Assembly: GCA_020722765.1 (NCBI GenBank)
Contig: DYKD01000006.1
Location: forward strand, 27,653 to 79,379
Source of the DNA: Brevinema andersonii
GTDB taxonomy: Bacteria > Spirochaetota > DYKD01
Direction: 5' to 3'
Length of the DNA stretch: 51,727 nt
This document shows positions 1 through 8,761 of this stretch, in pieces. The notes under the pieces were generated by a model. The model ran no database searches. It was given only the letters and a program-made list of their open reading frames with translations, and was not told where the DNA came from. The position numbers were made by a program, and so were the translations under genes. How positions within the stretch are numbered: the stretch's first letter is position 1; each line of letters starts with the position of its first letter.

Positions 1-699
1 TTCTCTGGATCTTTTTCTATTGCCCGAATCAGCAAAGATTCAGCTTCAATATCCCGTGATTCTTCTTTTGCTTTGATGGCCGCATCTATTAGTGCACGTG
101 TATCAAGGTCTTTTTCTTCTGTTTGGATGCTCTGAGTCAAATTTTTTCCAGTTTTTGCTTGTTGGATGACTTTTTCACTATCCTGTTCTGTTCCTGTGGA
201 AGTGTTGGTCACACCAGTTGTTGTTCCTGTATCTGTCTGTTTTGCGATAACTTGTTTTTTTGGGGGGGGGGGGGGATATCTATTATCTTCGTCAGCTGGT
301 ATAAGATTCCTGCTGTTTGGTTGATGTCACGTGAGAAAAGGTAGTTGTCTCGTTTTTTCTCAGATTTTTTGAAGCGAGTGTTACAAAATGTTCTGCCCCT
401 TTCAAAAACAAACGCGTCGCTTCCTTGTAATGGCTTTCAGCTTTTAATAGATCCATCCCTTCAGTGAATAGGACATTATTGGTTCCTGCCTGGTAAGTTT
501 TTGCCAGGAGGATATGTATTTCAGGATTATTTGAGAAAAGTGCGATATTCGACAGTATAGTGGTGCGGGCAACCAGATACTGACTGTTTTTTAGGGCGTC
601 AAGGGCATTGCCAAGTATTTCATCTTGTCCCGCTGTTAAGAGGACAAGTGGCATGATATTAAGAAGGAATCCTGTTACAAGAACGATCTGTCTCATCAT
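1..699 (-). CDS. Exported TPR-like protein, frameshifted at two homopolymers, 3' end outside window
   Basis: Not recognised as a named family. Translation starts best at 699 (MMRQIVLVTG), where AAAGGATG precedes the ATG; a hydrophobic signal sequence follows, then helical TPR-like segments. The frame stops at 292. If one A is added to the A6 run (plus-strand T353-358), it continues as RKKRDNYLFSRDINQTAG up to the C14 run at 262-275. If that run had 15 or 12 C, it would continue as PPPPPKKQVIAKQTDTGTTT and a hydrophilic helical region to the window edge. All three segments read like one protein: exported helical domain, polyproline/threonine linker, acidic repeats. Either both runs were miscalled in assembly, or the gene is broken, or the C tract is phase-variable. 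Sure that coding continues across the breaks; unsure of function. Confidence 0.6.
262..275. repeat. Homopolymer of 14 G (C14 on the coding strand)
   Basis: Uninterrupted run of 14 G on the plus strand, the longest G/C run in the window; others reach 7-8 (for example 22861-22868, 46148-46154, 48406-48412). It lies inside the minus-strand reading frame and encodes a polyproline stretch there. Its length decides whether upstream and downstream halves are in frame. Confidence 0.9.
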
Positions 700-763
700 G
701 TACCATCCTTTATGATAAGGTATCTCATCTTTCAATCATCAAACAAAAAGTGATGATTGATCC

Positions 764-1420
764 TTAAAATGTTCCGAAAACCGCAAAAAGCTCGCTGGTT
801 AGATACTTTGTTCCGTTCGGATCCCTGAACTTTTTTTTTCTTAGGAACGTGTTCACAGTGTTATTCACATTTTTATGGATATGCGGATACGTTAGGTTCA
901 ACCTGTCTTCTGTTATTCCTCTGGAAGTCCTGTTCAGGAAAATCATTGTGCCGTCATTGCTTTTTGAAATGACCAGTCCGATATGAGTCAGGAGGTCATC
1001 GTTTTTTTTATTCTTGTTCCTGTCATAGGTATTATGAAAAAAAACAAGGTCACCAGGCAAGACCCTTTTAGGGTCTATGAACAGTTTCCCTTTTGATTTG
1101 AGATGGTCATGGATGGCAATGACGCCGCTTTGGCTTTTCTCATAATTCATGTTCTTAAGGAGTTGTATTCCCCCCAGATCCCAAGTGGCCATGACAAATC
1201 CCGAGCAGTCATAATGGTAGTATGTGTTATTGACTGAAAAATAAGAAGATTTCTTGAGTTGTTCAAAATGGCGTGCTGCATCTATTATGGCTTTGCGTTG
1301 GTTGGAAAGGGTTGGTCTTAAAATGCTTGAGGAGGTCGAACAAGCAACCATGTTAAACAGGAGAGTTGCCAATATTCCTGTAAAGGCACGGGATGTGATC
1401 CATTTCACGTTTCTAGTCAT
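764..1420 (-). CDS. NlpC/P60-type cell-wall peptidase lipoprotein
   Basis: Predicted lipid-anchored cysteine peptidase cutting peptidoglycan peptides. A lipobox ends at C27 (FNMVAC). The NlpC/P60 core is visible: nucleophile Cys in YDCSGFV (C72), then PGDLVFFH, and the catalytic His in THIGLVIS (H146). Length is 218 residues, normal for a single-domain lipoprotein of this family. The start at 1420 is preferred over the in-frame ATG at 1429 because GAAAGGA overlaps the earlier codon but lies at good distance from 1420. It follows no obvious operon partner and is divergent from the PPIase gene. The family call is firm; substrate specificity is not readable. Confidence 0.8.
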   Translation of the reverse strand: MTRNVKWITSRAFTGILATLLFNMVACSTSSSILRPTLSNQRKAIIDAARHFEQLKKSSYFSVNNTYYHYDCSGFVMATWDLGGIQLLKNMNYEKSQSGVIAIHDHLKSKGKLFIDPKRVLPGDLVFFHNTYDRNKNKKNDDLLTHIGLVISKSNDGTMIFLNRTSRGITEDRLNLTYPHIHKNVNNTVNTFLRKKKFRDPNGTKYLTSELFAVFGTF

Positions 1421-1527
1421 GATGTGCATCCTTTCATTTTAAGGAATATAAGGGATCAGTGTATAAAAGTCAATATTTTCATCTCTTCTTCACGCTTTTT
1501 GATGATTATAGTGAAGATAAACGATAT

Positions 1528-1556
1528 TTGAATTGTTAATAAATTATTGATATATT
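1528..1556 (+). promoter_or_regulatory. Sigma70-type promoter of the PPIase/spiro-SPASM operon
   Basis: TTGAAT and TATATT separated by exactly 17 bases, 27 bases before the ATG at 1584, in the divergent intergenic region. Read by eye. Confidence 0.6.
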
Positions 1557-1583
1557 GTGGATGTATTTAAACAAGGAGCTCAG

Positions 1584-2657
1584 ATGAAGTACATTTCAAT
1601 TTTTATGCTGTTTTGTTCTATCCTTTTTTCTCCACGTGTCGAAGCTGAAATTGTTGATTGGACACTTGTAACCATAGACAACCAAGCTGTACCCTATGGC
1701 GAGTTCATAAAGACCTATAGGGAGTTGAAAGTGAATCTTCAGAAAACTGGGGATCCAAATATGAAGTCCATCGACGCTACAAACGTCTTTGACCTTCTCA
1801 TCAATAATAAGATATTGAACTTGGAAGCGAATAAGAAAGAGATAGATGTCAATGAGCAGGATGTTGATCAGCGCATTGAATCCATAAAAAAGATGAACAG
1901 TTGGAATGACGAACTTTTCAAGCAGGTTCTTAAACAGCAAGGGTTAACTGAAAAGGAATTGCGGAAGACATTCAGGGAACAGATACGGAATGAGAAATTG
2001 CAGGATCTGGAAATCAGGCACAAAGTGAAAGCTCCTACAGATGACGAGATGCGCAAGTTCTATAATGACAACAAGGCGCAGATGAAAACCCCGGAAAAAT
2101 ATCTTGCGAGCCATATTCTTTTCGCGCAGCCACCTGAGAATTCGTCGTTGAGTGAACAGCTTGCAGTAAAGAAAAAACTCGAAGCTGTTTACAAGCAAGT
2201 GGCTTCTGGTGGAGATTTTGCTGCTGCTGCCAGGCAATATTCCTCTGATGAAGTCTCCGCTGCGAACGGTGGCTCACTCGGATGGGTTGAGCGCGGAGCC
2301 ATGGTTCCAGAATTTGAAGAGCAGCTCTTCAAACTTAAGAAGGGGCAGGTGAGCCAACCGTTTCCATCACGTTATGGCGTGCATATTATCAAGGTGTTCG
2401 ATGTGAAGAAACCTGAACCGGTCTCATTCGAAGATGCAAAGATGAAAATAAAGCCGGTTCTCATGCAACAGTCTTTACAGACTGAATTTATGAACTGGGT
2501 ACGGGAAAAACGGAAAGTCTATGGAATCAGCCTCACATTCAAGGACGGCACTTCCTGGTTATATACAAACGGTTTATGGAAGGAATTATCTACAGGAAAG
2601 ACCATGACACAGAACCTTTTTTACAAAATGATATCAAAGAAGTTGATAGATGGCTAA
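1584..2657 (+). CDS. Periplasmic parvulin-type peptidyl-prolyl isomerase (SurA/PrsA-like)
   Basis: Likely folds exported or outer-membrane proteins in the periplasm. A cleavable signal peptide (MKYISIFMLFCSILF, ending near EA) is followed by a helical SurA_N-like chaperone region of about 150 residues. A rotamase (parvulin) domain comes next, with YLASHILF, NGGSLGWVERGAMVPEFE and RYGVHIIKV. A short C-terminal helix region closes the protein. The start at 1584 is chosen because AAGGAG lies 5 bases upstream; an in-frame ATG at 1557 would precede the signal peptide awkwardly. It overlaps the next gene by 8 bases, so it heads the operon running to 6614. Confidence 0.85.
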   Translation: MKYISIFMLFCSILFSPRVEAEIVDWTLVTIDNQAVPYGEFIKTYRELKVNLQKTGDPNMKSIDATNVFDLLINNKILNLEANKKEIDVNEQDVDQRIESIKKMNSWNDELFKQVLKQQGLTEKELRKTFREQIRNEKLQDLEIRHKVKAPTDDEMRKFYNDNKAQMKTPEKYLASHILFAQPPENSSLSEQLAVKKKLEAVYKQVASGGDFAAAARQYSSDEVSAANGGSLGWVERGAMVPEFEEQLFKLKKGQVSQPFPSRYGVHIIKVFDVKKPEPVSFEDAKMKIKPVLMQQSLQTEFMNWVREKRKVYGISLTFKDGTSWLYTNGLWKELSTGKTMTQNLFYKMISKKLIDG

Positions 2658-4194
2658 GAACAGGCTTCTAGTCATAGATGCACTCCTTTATACGCCCCAG
2701 AGTGCGCTCCCATTTGTCAATGAAGAACTGTTACCAGGGAAAAATACAGCAGATCTGATCATAGGACAAATCAGTAAGATCGACGGTATTGCAGCAAAAG
2801 TTCTGCTTGCGCCTTCCTATTTCCCTGCAAGTGAGCTCCATAAATTCAAGAACGCTTCGTTTGATGTGATTGTCTCAGAACCTGTTTCTGACATGCGTCA
2901 GTTACTCATTCTTGTTGAGGAGACAGCAACTAGGAAAAATGCCGATTCAGTCGCTCTGGCTTGGTTTGATTCCCCCTTCTTGGAACCGACCATCTCCTCC
3001 TCTGTCATAAAACTGATGGATGAGAATGAATGCGAATATGCGTTTGCAGATAATCTGCCAGACGGTTTGGCTGTTGAATGTATGTCTTCCTTTTTTCTCA
3101 AGGATATTGTCAAATCGAATCCTAAACGTCCGGAACTCCTCTCCAGAAAAGTTTTTGACAACATGGATGCGGATATCAACCAGTATTATGTTGAAGTCTG
3201 GCTTCCTGAGGATGATATCAGCTTAAAGCGCATAGAGTTCCATTCCCAGTCGAAACGGAACAATGCCTTACTCAAGAATTTTCTTGCTTCTGCTGGTGTT
3301 GTCCCTGATTATAAGAGCATCGTTTCAATTGTCAACGAGCATCCTGCTGTCCTGTATATTTATCCAAGATATCTGGAAATTGAAATCACCACAGAGTCCC
3401 ACAACAAACCGTTCTACCTTCCAGTCTCATCACGACCTAAAGGATTTATGAGCTTTCCCCTGTTCAAGAAAATAGTAGATGAAGCGACTGCAGAATATGA
3501 CGATATGATCATCTCTTTGGAAGGGGAGGGAGACCCTCTTCATCATAAGGAGATTGTCAGGTTTGTGGAATATGCCTTGAAAGAGACCCGCTTGCAATCA
3601 CTTATCATTGAAACAAACGGGGTTAACCTGACAGATGACATGGTGGCATCGTTCACAACATTCATGCCATCCAAACTTCAGGTTATTTTTAAGATTGACG
3701 CTGCACATGAGCAGACTTATTCCGCTATCCGTGGCAACGCTTTCAGTATTATGAAGACGAATATTGAAAAATTCATAGCAGCAAGCGAACAGAACAGGTT
3801 GCGTTCTTTTGTACAGCTTACAAAACTGAAAGAGAATATAGATGAGATGGAGGATTTTTTCAGGTTTTGGGAAGGGAAGGGTGTCCAGGTCATCATACAA
3901 AAGTATAACAGCTATGCTGGACAGTTGGAAAACAGGACGGTGGCCGACCTGTCGCCTTTGGATCGAATGCCTTGTTGGCATCTTCAACGGGATCTTCATG
4001 TTTTTTGGGATGGGAATGTCCCTTTCTGTAAACAGGATTTCAATGCTCGGACTTTGGCAGGGAACCTGAATGTTGATAGTATCCAGAAAATCAGGGACAC
4101 TGTAAAAACAGTATATTTGGCCAATGCAAAAGACAAATTTGATCCCTATCCTCTTTGTAATGCATGCGACGAATGGTATACCTATAATTTTTAA
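2650..4194 (+). CDS. Spiro-SPASM protein: nucleotidyltransferase-like N-terminus, degenerate radical SAM domain, SPASM C-terminus
   Basis: The N-terminal 230 residues resemble a cytidylyltransferase/GT-A fold (LLVIDALL, VALAWFDSPFLEP). Residues 235-430 have radical-SAM layout: RYLEIEITTES, then GEGDPLHH where GGEPL usually stands, then IIETNG. The CxxxCxxC cluster loop is replaced by TESHNKPFYLP, so no SAM-binding cluster can form there. The C-terminus keeps a SPASM-like Cys set: C442, C460, C503 and C506. Spiro-SPASM proteins are known as a spirochaete family of unknown function. The gene overlaps the PPIase and is 11 bases from a glycosyltransferase, suggesting a role with the SpsF-like enzyme in glycan or sugar-nucleotide work (inference). 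Confidence 0.75.
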   Translation: MAKNRLLVIDALLYTPQSALPFVNEELLPGKNTADLIIGQISKIDGIAAKVLLAPSYFPASELHKFKNASFDVIVSEPVSDMRQLLILVEETATRKNADSVALAWFDSPFLEPTISSSVIKLMDENECEYAFADNLPDGLAVECMSSFFLKDIVKSNPKRPELLSRKVFDNMDADINQYYVEVWLPEDDISLKRIEFHSQSKRNNALLKNFLASAGVVPDYKSIVSIVNEHPAVLYIYPRYLEIEITTESHNKPFYLPVSSRPKGFMSFPLFKKIVDEATAEYDDMIISLEGEGDPLHHKEIVRFVEYALKETRLQSLIIETNGVNLTDDMVASFTTFMPSKLQVIFKIDAAHEQTYSAIRGNAFSIMKTNIEKFIAASEQNRLRSFVQLTKLKENIDEMEDFFRFWEGKGVQVIIQKYNSYAGQLENRTVADLSPLDRMPCWHLQRDLHVFWDGNVPFCKQDFNARTLAGNLNVDSIQKIRDTVKTVYLANAKDKFDPYPLCNACDEWYTYNF

Positions 4195-4205
4195 AAGGAA
4201 AGGGC

Positions 4206-5174
4206 ATGACTACTGATAAACCTCTTTTCTCTGTCTGTATCCTTGACCATGACTCTCCTGTTGTTGCTGATTCACTTACTTCTGTTTTTACTGCGTTATT
4301 GAAATCGCATGTGCATAAGTCTGAAGTATTTGTCGTTTCCTCATCTCCAGAAGTCTCACTGGCCTTGCATGATCTGATAGAAAAAAATCCTGATTTGAAA
4401 GTGGTTGTCCTTCCGTTCGGCACAAAGAAAATTGATATGGTTAATTATTGTATCAGGAAGACTTCTGGTGAATTTCTAACGCTCCTTAATTCAAATGTCA
4501 TCCTGGCAGAAGATTTTTTTGTGAAGCTTTACAAATATAAGGAAAAATTGAACTGGTTTGCAGTAGTGCCAGCAGCTCGCATCATGGAATCTCTGACTTT
4601 AAATGGTCATTCAGAAGCGCTCCCCTGTAAAAGCCGTTTTGACAAGGATGGCTTGCACATGGAATTCAGATACGGCAATTCAAATCCCGCTCCTGTCCTC
4701 AGTGCCCCTTTTGGTATTTCAACCTGGAAACGTGAATTACTTGTCCAGATGAACGGTTTCTCCCAGTCTTATCAGGTTTTGAATTATTCATTTCATGCTG
4801 ATACTGAAGCCACATACCGTGCATGGTCTTTTGGATATGGAAGCCTCTATGATCCAACCCTTTCAGTGACAGTCATTCCAATTCATGCAAGCAGATCGTT
4901 TTTTACGCCATGGCCTGTTTTTCTATCTCAGGATGATTTCATATACAAGCTTTTCTGGAATTTTTCTTATGAACTTTTTATCCTGCGGAACAGGATTCCT
5001 GCACCTTTCCTTTTTGGTGTAATGGCATCCTTGGTAAGATTTGACATTTGGGGAGTCCTAGTCAGGATATTGGCTCATCTTGTTTTTCTTTTCAAAAAAG
5101 AAAAATATCCTGGACTTGGAAAAGCCTATTCATTCCAGAAAATCAAGGCAGTGACAGACAAGGATGCCCTGTAA
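4206..5174 (+). CDS. Glycosyltransferase family 2-like protein
   Basis: Predicted GT-A sugar transferase. The opening (PLFSVCILDHDSP) gives a first beta strand, and GEFLTLLNSNVILAEDFF sits where GT2 enzymes carry the nucleotide-sugar site, with LNSN in place of a clear DxD. A central region with a WKRE motif follows, and a hydrophobic C-terminal segment (residues 265-305) may contact the membrane. GGAAAGGGC precedes the ATG, and the stop overlaps the next start (TAATG), so translation is coupled to the SpsF-like gene. The fold is reasonably supported; donor and acceptor are not known. Flagellin or surface-glycan modification is a guess from the neighbours. Confidence 0.6.
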   Translation: MTTDKPLFSVCILDHDSPVVADSLTSVFTALLKSHVHKSEVFVVSSSPEVSLALHDLIEKNPDLKVVVLPFGTKKIDMVNYCIRKTSGEFLTLLNSNVILAEDFFVKLYKYKEKLNWFAVVPAARIMESLTLNGHSEALPCKSRFDKDGLHMEFRYGNSNPAPVLSAPFGISTWKRELLVQMNGFSQSYQVLNYSFHADTEATYRAWSFGYGSLYDPTLSVTVIPIHASRSFFTPWPVFLSQDDFIYKLFWNFSYELFILRNRIPAPFLFGVMASLVRFDIWGVLVRILAHLVFLFKKEKYPGLGKAYSFQKIKAVTDKDAL

Positions 5175-5848
5175 TGAAATCCGTCATCATCCTTCAGGCG
5201 CGCAGTACTTCCACCCGTTTGCCAGGCAAGATATTCCTGCCACTTTTGGATTCACCTATGCTTTTTCACATAATCAACAGGCTTTCAAAAGTCAAACATG
5301 CAGATTCTCTTTGTGTTGCAACAATTAACCGTGATTTTGAGAGGATTAGAGGAATTGCCGCTCCTTTCAATACCATTGTTGTTGTTGGACCAGAAGATGA
5401 CGTGTTAGAACGTTATAGGTTGGCTGCAGAAAAGACCCAAGCCGATGTGGTTGTACGTTGTACTGCAGATAACCCGCTTGTTTTTTTTGAAGGAATAGAT
5501 AAGGCTTTGGAAGTTTTTCATCCGACAGATTGTGATTATCTGGTTATGGATGGGTTGCCTTATGGTTCTGGATTCGAAGTGTTCAGCAGGAAAGTCCTGG
5601 AAGAAGCTGCAGACCAAGGAAAAACCTTGCGGGAGAGAGAGCATGTTACGCCTTATATTTATGACAGACCAAAACAATTCAGGATCAGGAAGATTCCCGC
5701 ACCTACTGACATGGTTGCTCCGGATCTTCGTGTTACTGTCGATACCCAAGAGGATTATGACAGGATGCTCGGGTTTTACATGAGATATTATGATTCGAGT
5801 ATTGGGACGGTTCCCTTAAAACAGGTGGTCGCTAATGAACATCCATGA
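5174..5848 (+). CDS. SpsF-like cytidylyltransferase
   Basis: Predicted CTP-dependent activation of an acidic or modified sugar, giving a CMP- or CDP-sugar. The N-terminal nucleotide-binding signature is clear: ILQARSTSTRLPGK, then PEDDVLERY, VVRCTADNPL and a C-terminal LRVTVDTQEDY typical of SpsF/NeuA-type enzymes. Length is 224 residues, slightly short of the usual 230-250. The start at 5174 overlaps the previous stop; an open frame extends upstream but the family signature begins here. SpsF-like proteins next to spiro-SPASM genes point to a conserved spirochaete glycan module (family knowledge plus context). Confidence 0.8.
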   Translation: MKSVIILQARSTSTRLPGKIFLPLLDSPMLFHIINRLSKVKHADSLCVATINRDFERIRGIAAPFNTIVVVGPEDDVLERYRLAAEKTQADVVVRCTADNPLVFFEGIDKALEVFHPTDCDYLVMDGLPYGSGFEVFSRKVLEEAADQGKTLREREHVTPYIYDRPKQFRIRKIPAPTDMVAPDLRVTVDTQEDYDRMLGFYMRYYDSSIGTVPLKQVVANEHP

Positions 5849-6614
5849 CAGTCTCCTGCTTTCAACAGCTTTCCGCTTTTCCAAAAATGAACATTTTACA
5901 CTCATGCCTGATGGTTTTTATGGAGCTGATGGAAAAAGGATAGTTGCAAGTAAAGGGTATATCCCTGTTTTTTTACAATATTTCAAGATAGGTGATTTCC
6001 TATGTATGATCCCTAAAAAATGGTTATCGATCTTCAGGCATCTTTTGAAGGACCAGTTCCAACAGCTTTTTCAGATCCAGAAACAGGAGTATATATCAGA
6101 GTCTTTCCCTTTTGTGGAACATGTTGAACTTGCTGATGTGCTTGCTGCTATTAGGAAATTCAAGGAAAGAAAAGGGAAAAGCCTCTATGAGAATTTCCTT
6201 GAAATGTGTGTCATCATGCTTCTCATGGAAAGCCTTAAGAACAGCAAAATCATGCTCGGTGGAGTATGGATATCCAGGTCTTCCAACCATTCAGGAAAAC
6301 AGCTAAACGGATATGAGATGTATGTCAAAGTCCTTTCGGATAAGAATGCATCCATTGAACTTGTGAAATCTGAATTGGTCAATTATCCGCCGTATTCCTT
6401 TGAAGAGATTGGGTTCCTGCAAGTGACAGGTCCGAGGGATAATGTATCCCCTTATGGACGTTATTTGGAGAATCTTTATTTGCAGGTTTTCCTTAAGAAT
6501 GAAATTCAAAAACTTTACCTTATGACACAGTATATCACATCACAGGAAAGGGAAAAGCAGATGGAGCGTGTGGAGGAAATCAAATTGAACCTTGAAAAAT
6601 ATAGGGATCAATGA
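5835..6614 (+). CDS. Uncharacterised protein of the spiro-SPASM/SpsF operon
   Basis: Not recognised. 259 residues, no signal peptide and no membrane segment. It is mixed alpha/beta at first (FTLMPDGFYGADGKRIVASK looks like a small beta hairpin). A helical middle follows (residues 95-140, LADVLAAIRKFKERKGKSLY), then a beta-rich region with VWISRSSNHSGKQLNGYEMY. The C-terminal coiled coil is charged (SQEREKQMERVEEIKLNLEK). It overlaps the cytidylyltransferase gene by 14 bases and ends the operon, so it probably serves the same process. No catalytic motif could be identified. Confidence 0.7.
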   Translation: MNIHDSLLLSTAFRFSKNEHFTLMPDGFYGADGKRIVASKGYIPVFLQYFKIGDFLCMIPKKWLSIFRHLLKDQFQQLFQIQKQEYISESFPFVEHVELADVLAAIRKFKERKGKSLYENFLEMCVIMLLMESLKNSKIMLGGVWISRSSNHSGKQLNGYEMYVKVLSDKNASIELVKSELVNYPPYSFEEIGFLQVTGPRDNVSPYGRYLENLYLQVFLKNEIQKLYLMTQYITSQEREKQMERVEEIKLNLEKYRDQ

Positions 6615-6635
6615 GATTTATTATTAATCCTCATA

Positions 6636-7958
6636 TCAATAACTTGCAGTCATACTTGCAAATACCATGTCATTGTCTTTGAACTGTCCGTAATAGGAAT
6701 GAACTGGTCCTTCCATAATCCAGATACCTGAATCCAATTGAAGATTGCCAGAAAGATTGACCCCAGCCTCAAATCCGCAGGCATAGGCTTTTTCATCAAT
6801 GCTATAGAATCCTCTTGCTTTGAAAGTAATGTTCTGGTTCCAGAATGAATATTCTAGTGTGCCAAGAATTGATGTTGATATTTCTTCCTGTGCCAGTTTA
6901 GGTGTCCATTCTGAAATGATCTTTTGGTTCATTTGGATGTTCAAATAGAGCCCTCTGATAAAAAATTGTGTAACGTCCAGTCCGAGCGTGTATTCGCCGT
7001 ATCCATGTTGGCTGTTACCTGTTCCACCTGAGCTAATGTCTATGAAATAGGGAGAAGTCATGGGATTCGCACTTTCCTGCGAGTAAGAGAATTCTTTCCC
7101 TTTGTCAAACCATGCCAGTTCCAGTCGTGTGGATATTCCACTGAAGAGTGAACGTTGCAAATCCAATCCGTAAAGTATGATTTCATTATATACTGGTTTG
7201 ACAGTCAATGCATAGAAGGGGAAGGTAGCAGCAAGTGAAAAAAATGTTTGTAATGTTGGTAAATTGTCAAAGCCATTGAAATAGTTGAAATGTGCATCCA
7301 CTCCCAGAAATGTGATCCCCATCCTGAATCCTATGCTTGAATGGATCAATGTGTCTGATGGAAGCTCTTCTGCTGTCAATGTCACTACAGGATTGCTTGT
7401 CAGCTCTGCAAATTGAGACGGCATGAAGACCTTGGAATTGGTATACTCAGAGGGTTTGAAAAAGGGGATGGCTGTAAACTCCAGGAAGAGCCTGTTTGCA
7501 ATGTGTGTTGATACGACACCAGAGAAAACACTTATTTTTCTTTCTTGTATAGGTTTGAAAAGAAGGTAGGAGAGGTCTTGGGGATTGAGTATGTCGCATG
7601 GTTTGAACTCATCTGCATTTCCCCAGGTATGTATGATTTTCCCTGCTTTCACTGTGATGTCATTTACTGGACCATTGAACAGGAAAGACCTGTTCATCCA
7701 GGCTTCCCTCACTTCAAGACTACGTTGGTTTATGATCTTGATGCTGTCATCTTGGCCACGTAAATCCATTTTGATTTCTGTGTCATTCATTGCGGATTCC
7801 AGGTTAAGGTCGAACCGTAGGTTTCTTCTGTAAATCTCTCCTTTCTCTAGCCCTGCAGACAAGGATGTTTCCAGCTCACCGTTCAGTTCAGTTTCTGCAA
7901 GAACAGGGAACGCCATAAATGCGGATAGGAATCCTATGACAAGGATATTTTTTAACAT
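6636..7958 (-). CDS. DUF1302-like outer-membrane beta-barrel protein
   Basis: Predicted outer-membrane channel partnered with the MMPL exporter. A signal peptide (MLKNILVIGFLSAFMAFPVLA) precedes a long chain of alternating strands. The diagnostic segment is GKIIHTWGNADEFKPCDILN, matching the GxxxxxWGxxDxxxPxDxxNP pattern of DUF1302-type porin-like proteins. The protein ends in an aromatic residue (TASY), common for outer-membrane barrels. A strong AAAGGAGGAAAG lies upstream of the start. It is the last gene of the TetR/RND/LolA-like operon, 17 bases after its neighbour. The barrel prediction is firm; the cargo is unknown and hydrophobic lipids are the likely class. Confidence 0.7.
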   Translation of the reverse strand: MLKNILVIGFLSAFMAFPVLAETELNGELETSLSAGLEKGEIYRRNLRFDLNLESAMNDTEIKMDLRGQDDSIKIINQRSLEVREAWMNRSFLFNGPVNDITVKAGKIIHTWGNADEFKPCDILNPQDLSYLLFKPIQERKISVFSGVVSTHIANRLFLEFTAIPFFKPSEYTNSKVFMPSQFAELTSNPVVTLTAEELPSDTLIHSSIGFRMGITFLGVDAHFNYFNGFDNLPTLQTFFSLAATFPFYALTVKPVYNEIILYGLDLQRSLFSGISTRLELAWFDKGKEFSYSQESANPMTSPYFIDISSGGTGNSQHGYGEYTLGLDVTQFFIRGLYLNIQMNQKIISEWTPKLAQEEISTSILGTLEYSFWNQNITFKARGFYSIDEKAYACGFEAGVNLSGNLQLDSGIWIMEGPVHSYYGQFKDNDMVFASMTASY

Positions 7959-7975
7959 GATTCTTTCCTCCTTTG

Positions 7976-8761
7976 TTATTCAGCCCATGCAGCACTAATG
8001 CGTTCTTTCACAAACAAGGATCCACTCAGTTGTTTTTCTTTAGCCTGTAGAATCCTGATGATAGTCTGATGTTTTTTTTCAACTGATGTGACTGTGATTT
8101 CATAAGCCATGCTTACGTTTTCAGAGACTTTCCTGATATCTGAAGCTTTTACAGTCTTGACAACACGCCCATCACGTCCATACGACTTTACAGAAACAGG
8201 GATGAGGGTTTTTTTATCCAGTAAAACAAGATGTTTTTGGAATTTTGAATTTCTCCGTTTGGGTATCCGTTCAATGGCATAGCAGTCCATATTGTCGATG
8301 ATTTTGTCTTCAAGCCTTTTATAAGTGTAATCAGAAATATCGGAACCACCCAGATCCTCATTGGCAATATCAGTATCCACAAAACTGTTTTCCCGGTCCG
8401 ATGATTCAACCTGACGCGCAGCACCAACAGATTTGAGATAGATATACTGGAGTTTCTGGCCATTAGGGTTTTCCAAGGTGAGGAAAGTCGTGTTCCTGTG
8501 GCTGGAATCAGTGAATCTGAACAGGAATTTCTTGATTTCTTTTTCTGTGAGGGATAGCATCGTATATTTTCTTTTTTCACTTGATGTGCCTTGTAGTTTT
8601 TTAAGTTCCATCTCACCTTTCACGACCATTCCCGTTGCTGGTCTGTTTGCTTTGTCTGATTTTCGTGCAATCTCTTCACCCGTCAGTTTCTCCTGCGCTG
8701 CTAATGGAAGGATGACCGAAAGAAGGAACGCGATTGATAATGTGTACAATGTTCTTTTCAT
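7976..8761 (-). CDS. LolA-like outer membrane lipoprotein-sorting protein
   Basis: Predicted periplasmic carrier of lipid or lipoprotein between membranes. Signal peptide MKRTLYTLSIAFLLSVILPLAAQ, then GEEIARKSDKANRPATGMVV, the usual opening of the LolA_like/outer-membrane-lipoprotein-sorting family. The half-barrel strands include FLTLENPNGQKLQYIYLKS and AIERIPKRRNS. Its start overlaps the stop of the MMPL gene (ATGA), so the two are translated together. This pairing of MMPL transporter with a LolA-like shuttle recurs in many bacteria. The family call is well supported; the cargo is not. Confidence 0.8.
   Translation of the reverse strand: MKRTLYTLSIAFLLSVILPLAAQEKLTGEEIARKSDKANRPATGMVVKGEMELKKLQGTSSEKRKYTMLSLTEKEIKKFLFRFTDSSHRNTTFLTLENPNGQKLQYIYLKSVGAARQVESSDRENSFVDTDIANEDLGGSDISDYTYKRLEDKIIDNMDCYAIERIPKRRNSKFQKHLVLLDKKTLIPVSVKSYGRDGRVVKTVKASDIRKVSENVSMAYEITVTSVEKKHQTIIRILQAKEKQLSGSLFVKERISAAWAE

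Noticed and set aside
3598..3999. 133-codon open frame on the minus strand
   Set aside because: Lies wholly inside the spiro-SPASM gene and shows no domain or ribosome-binding site.
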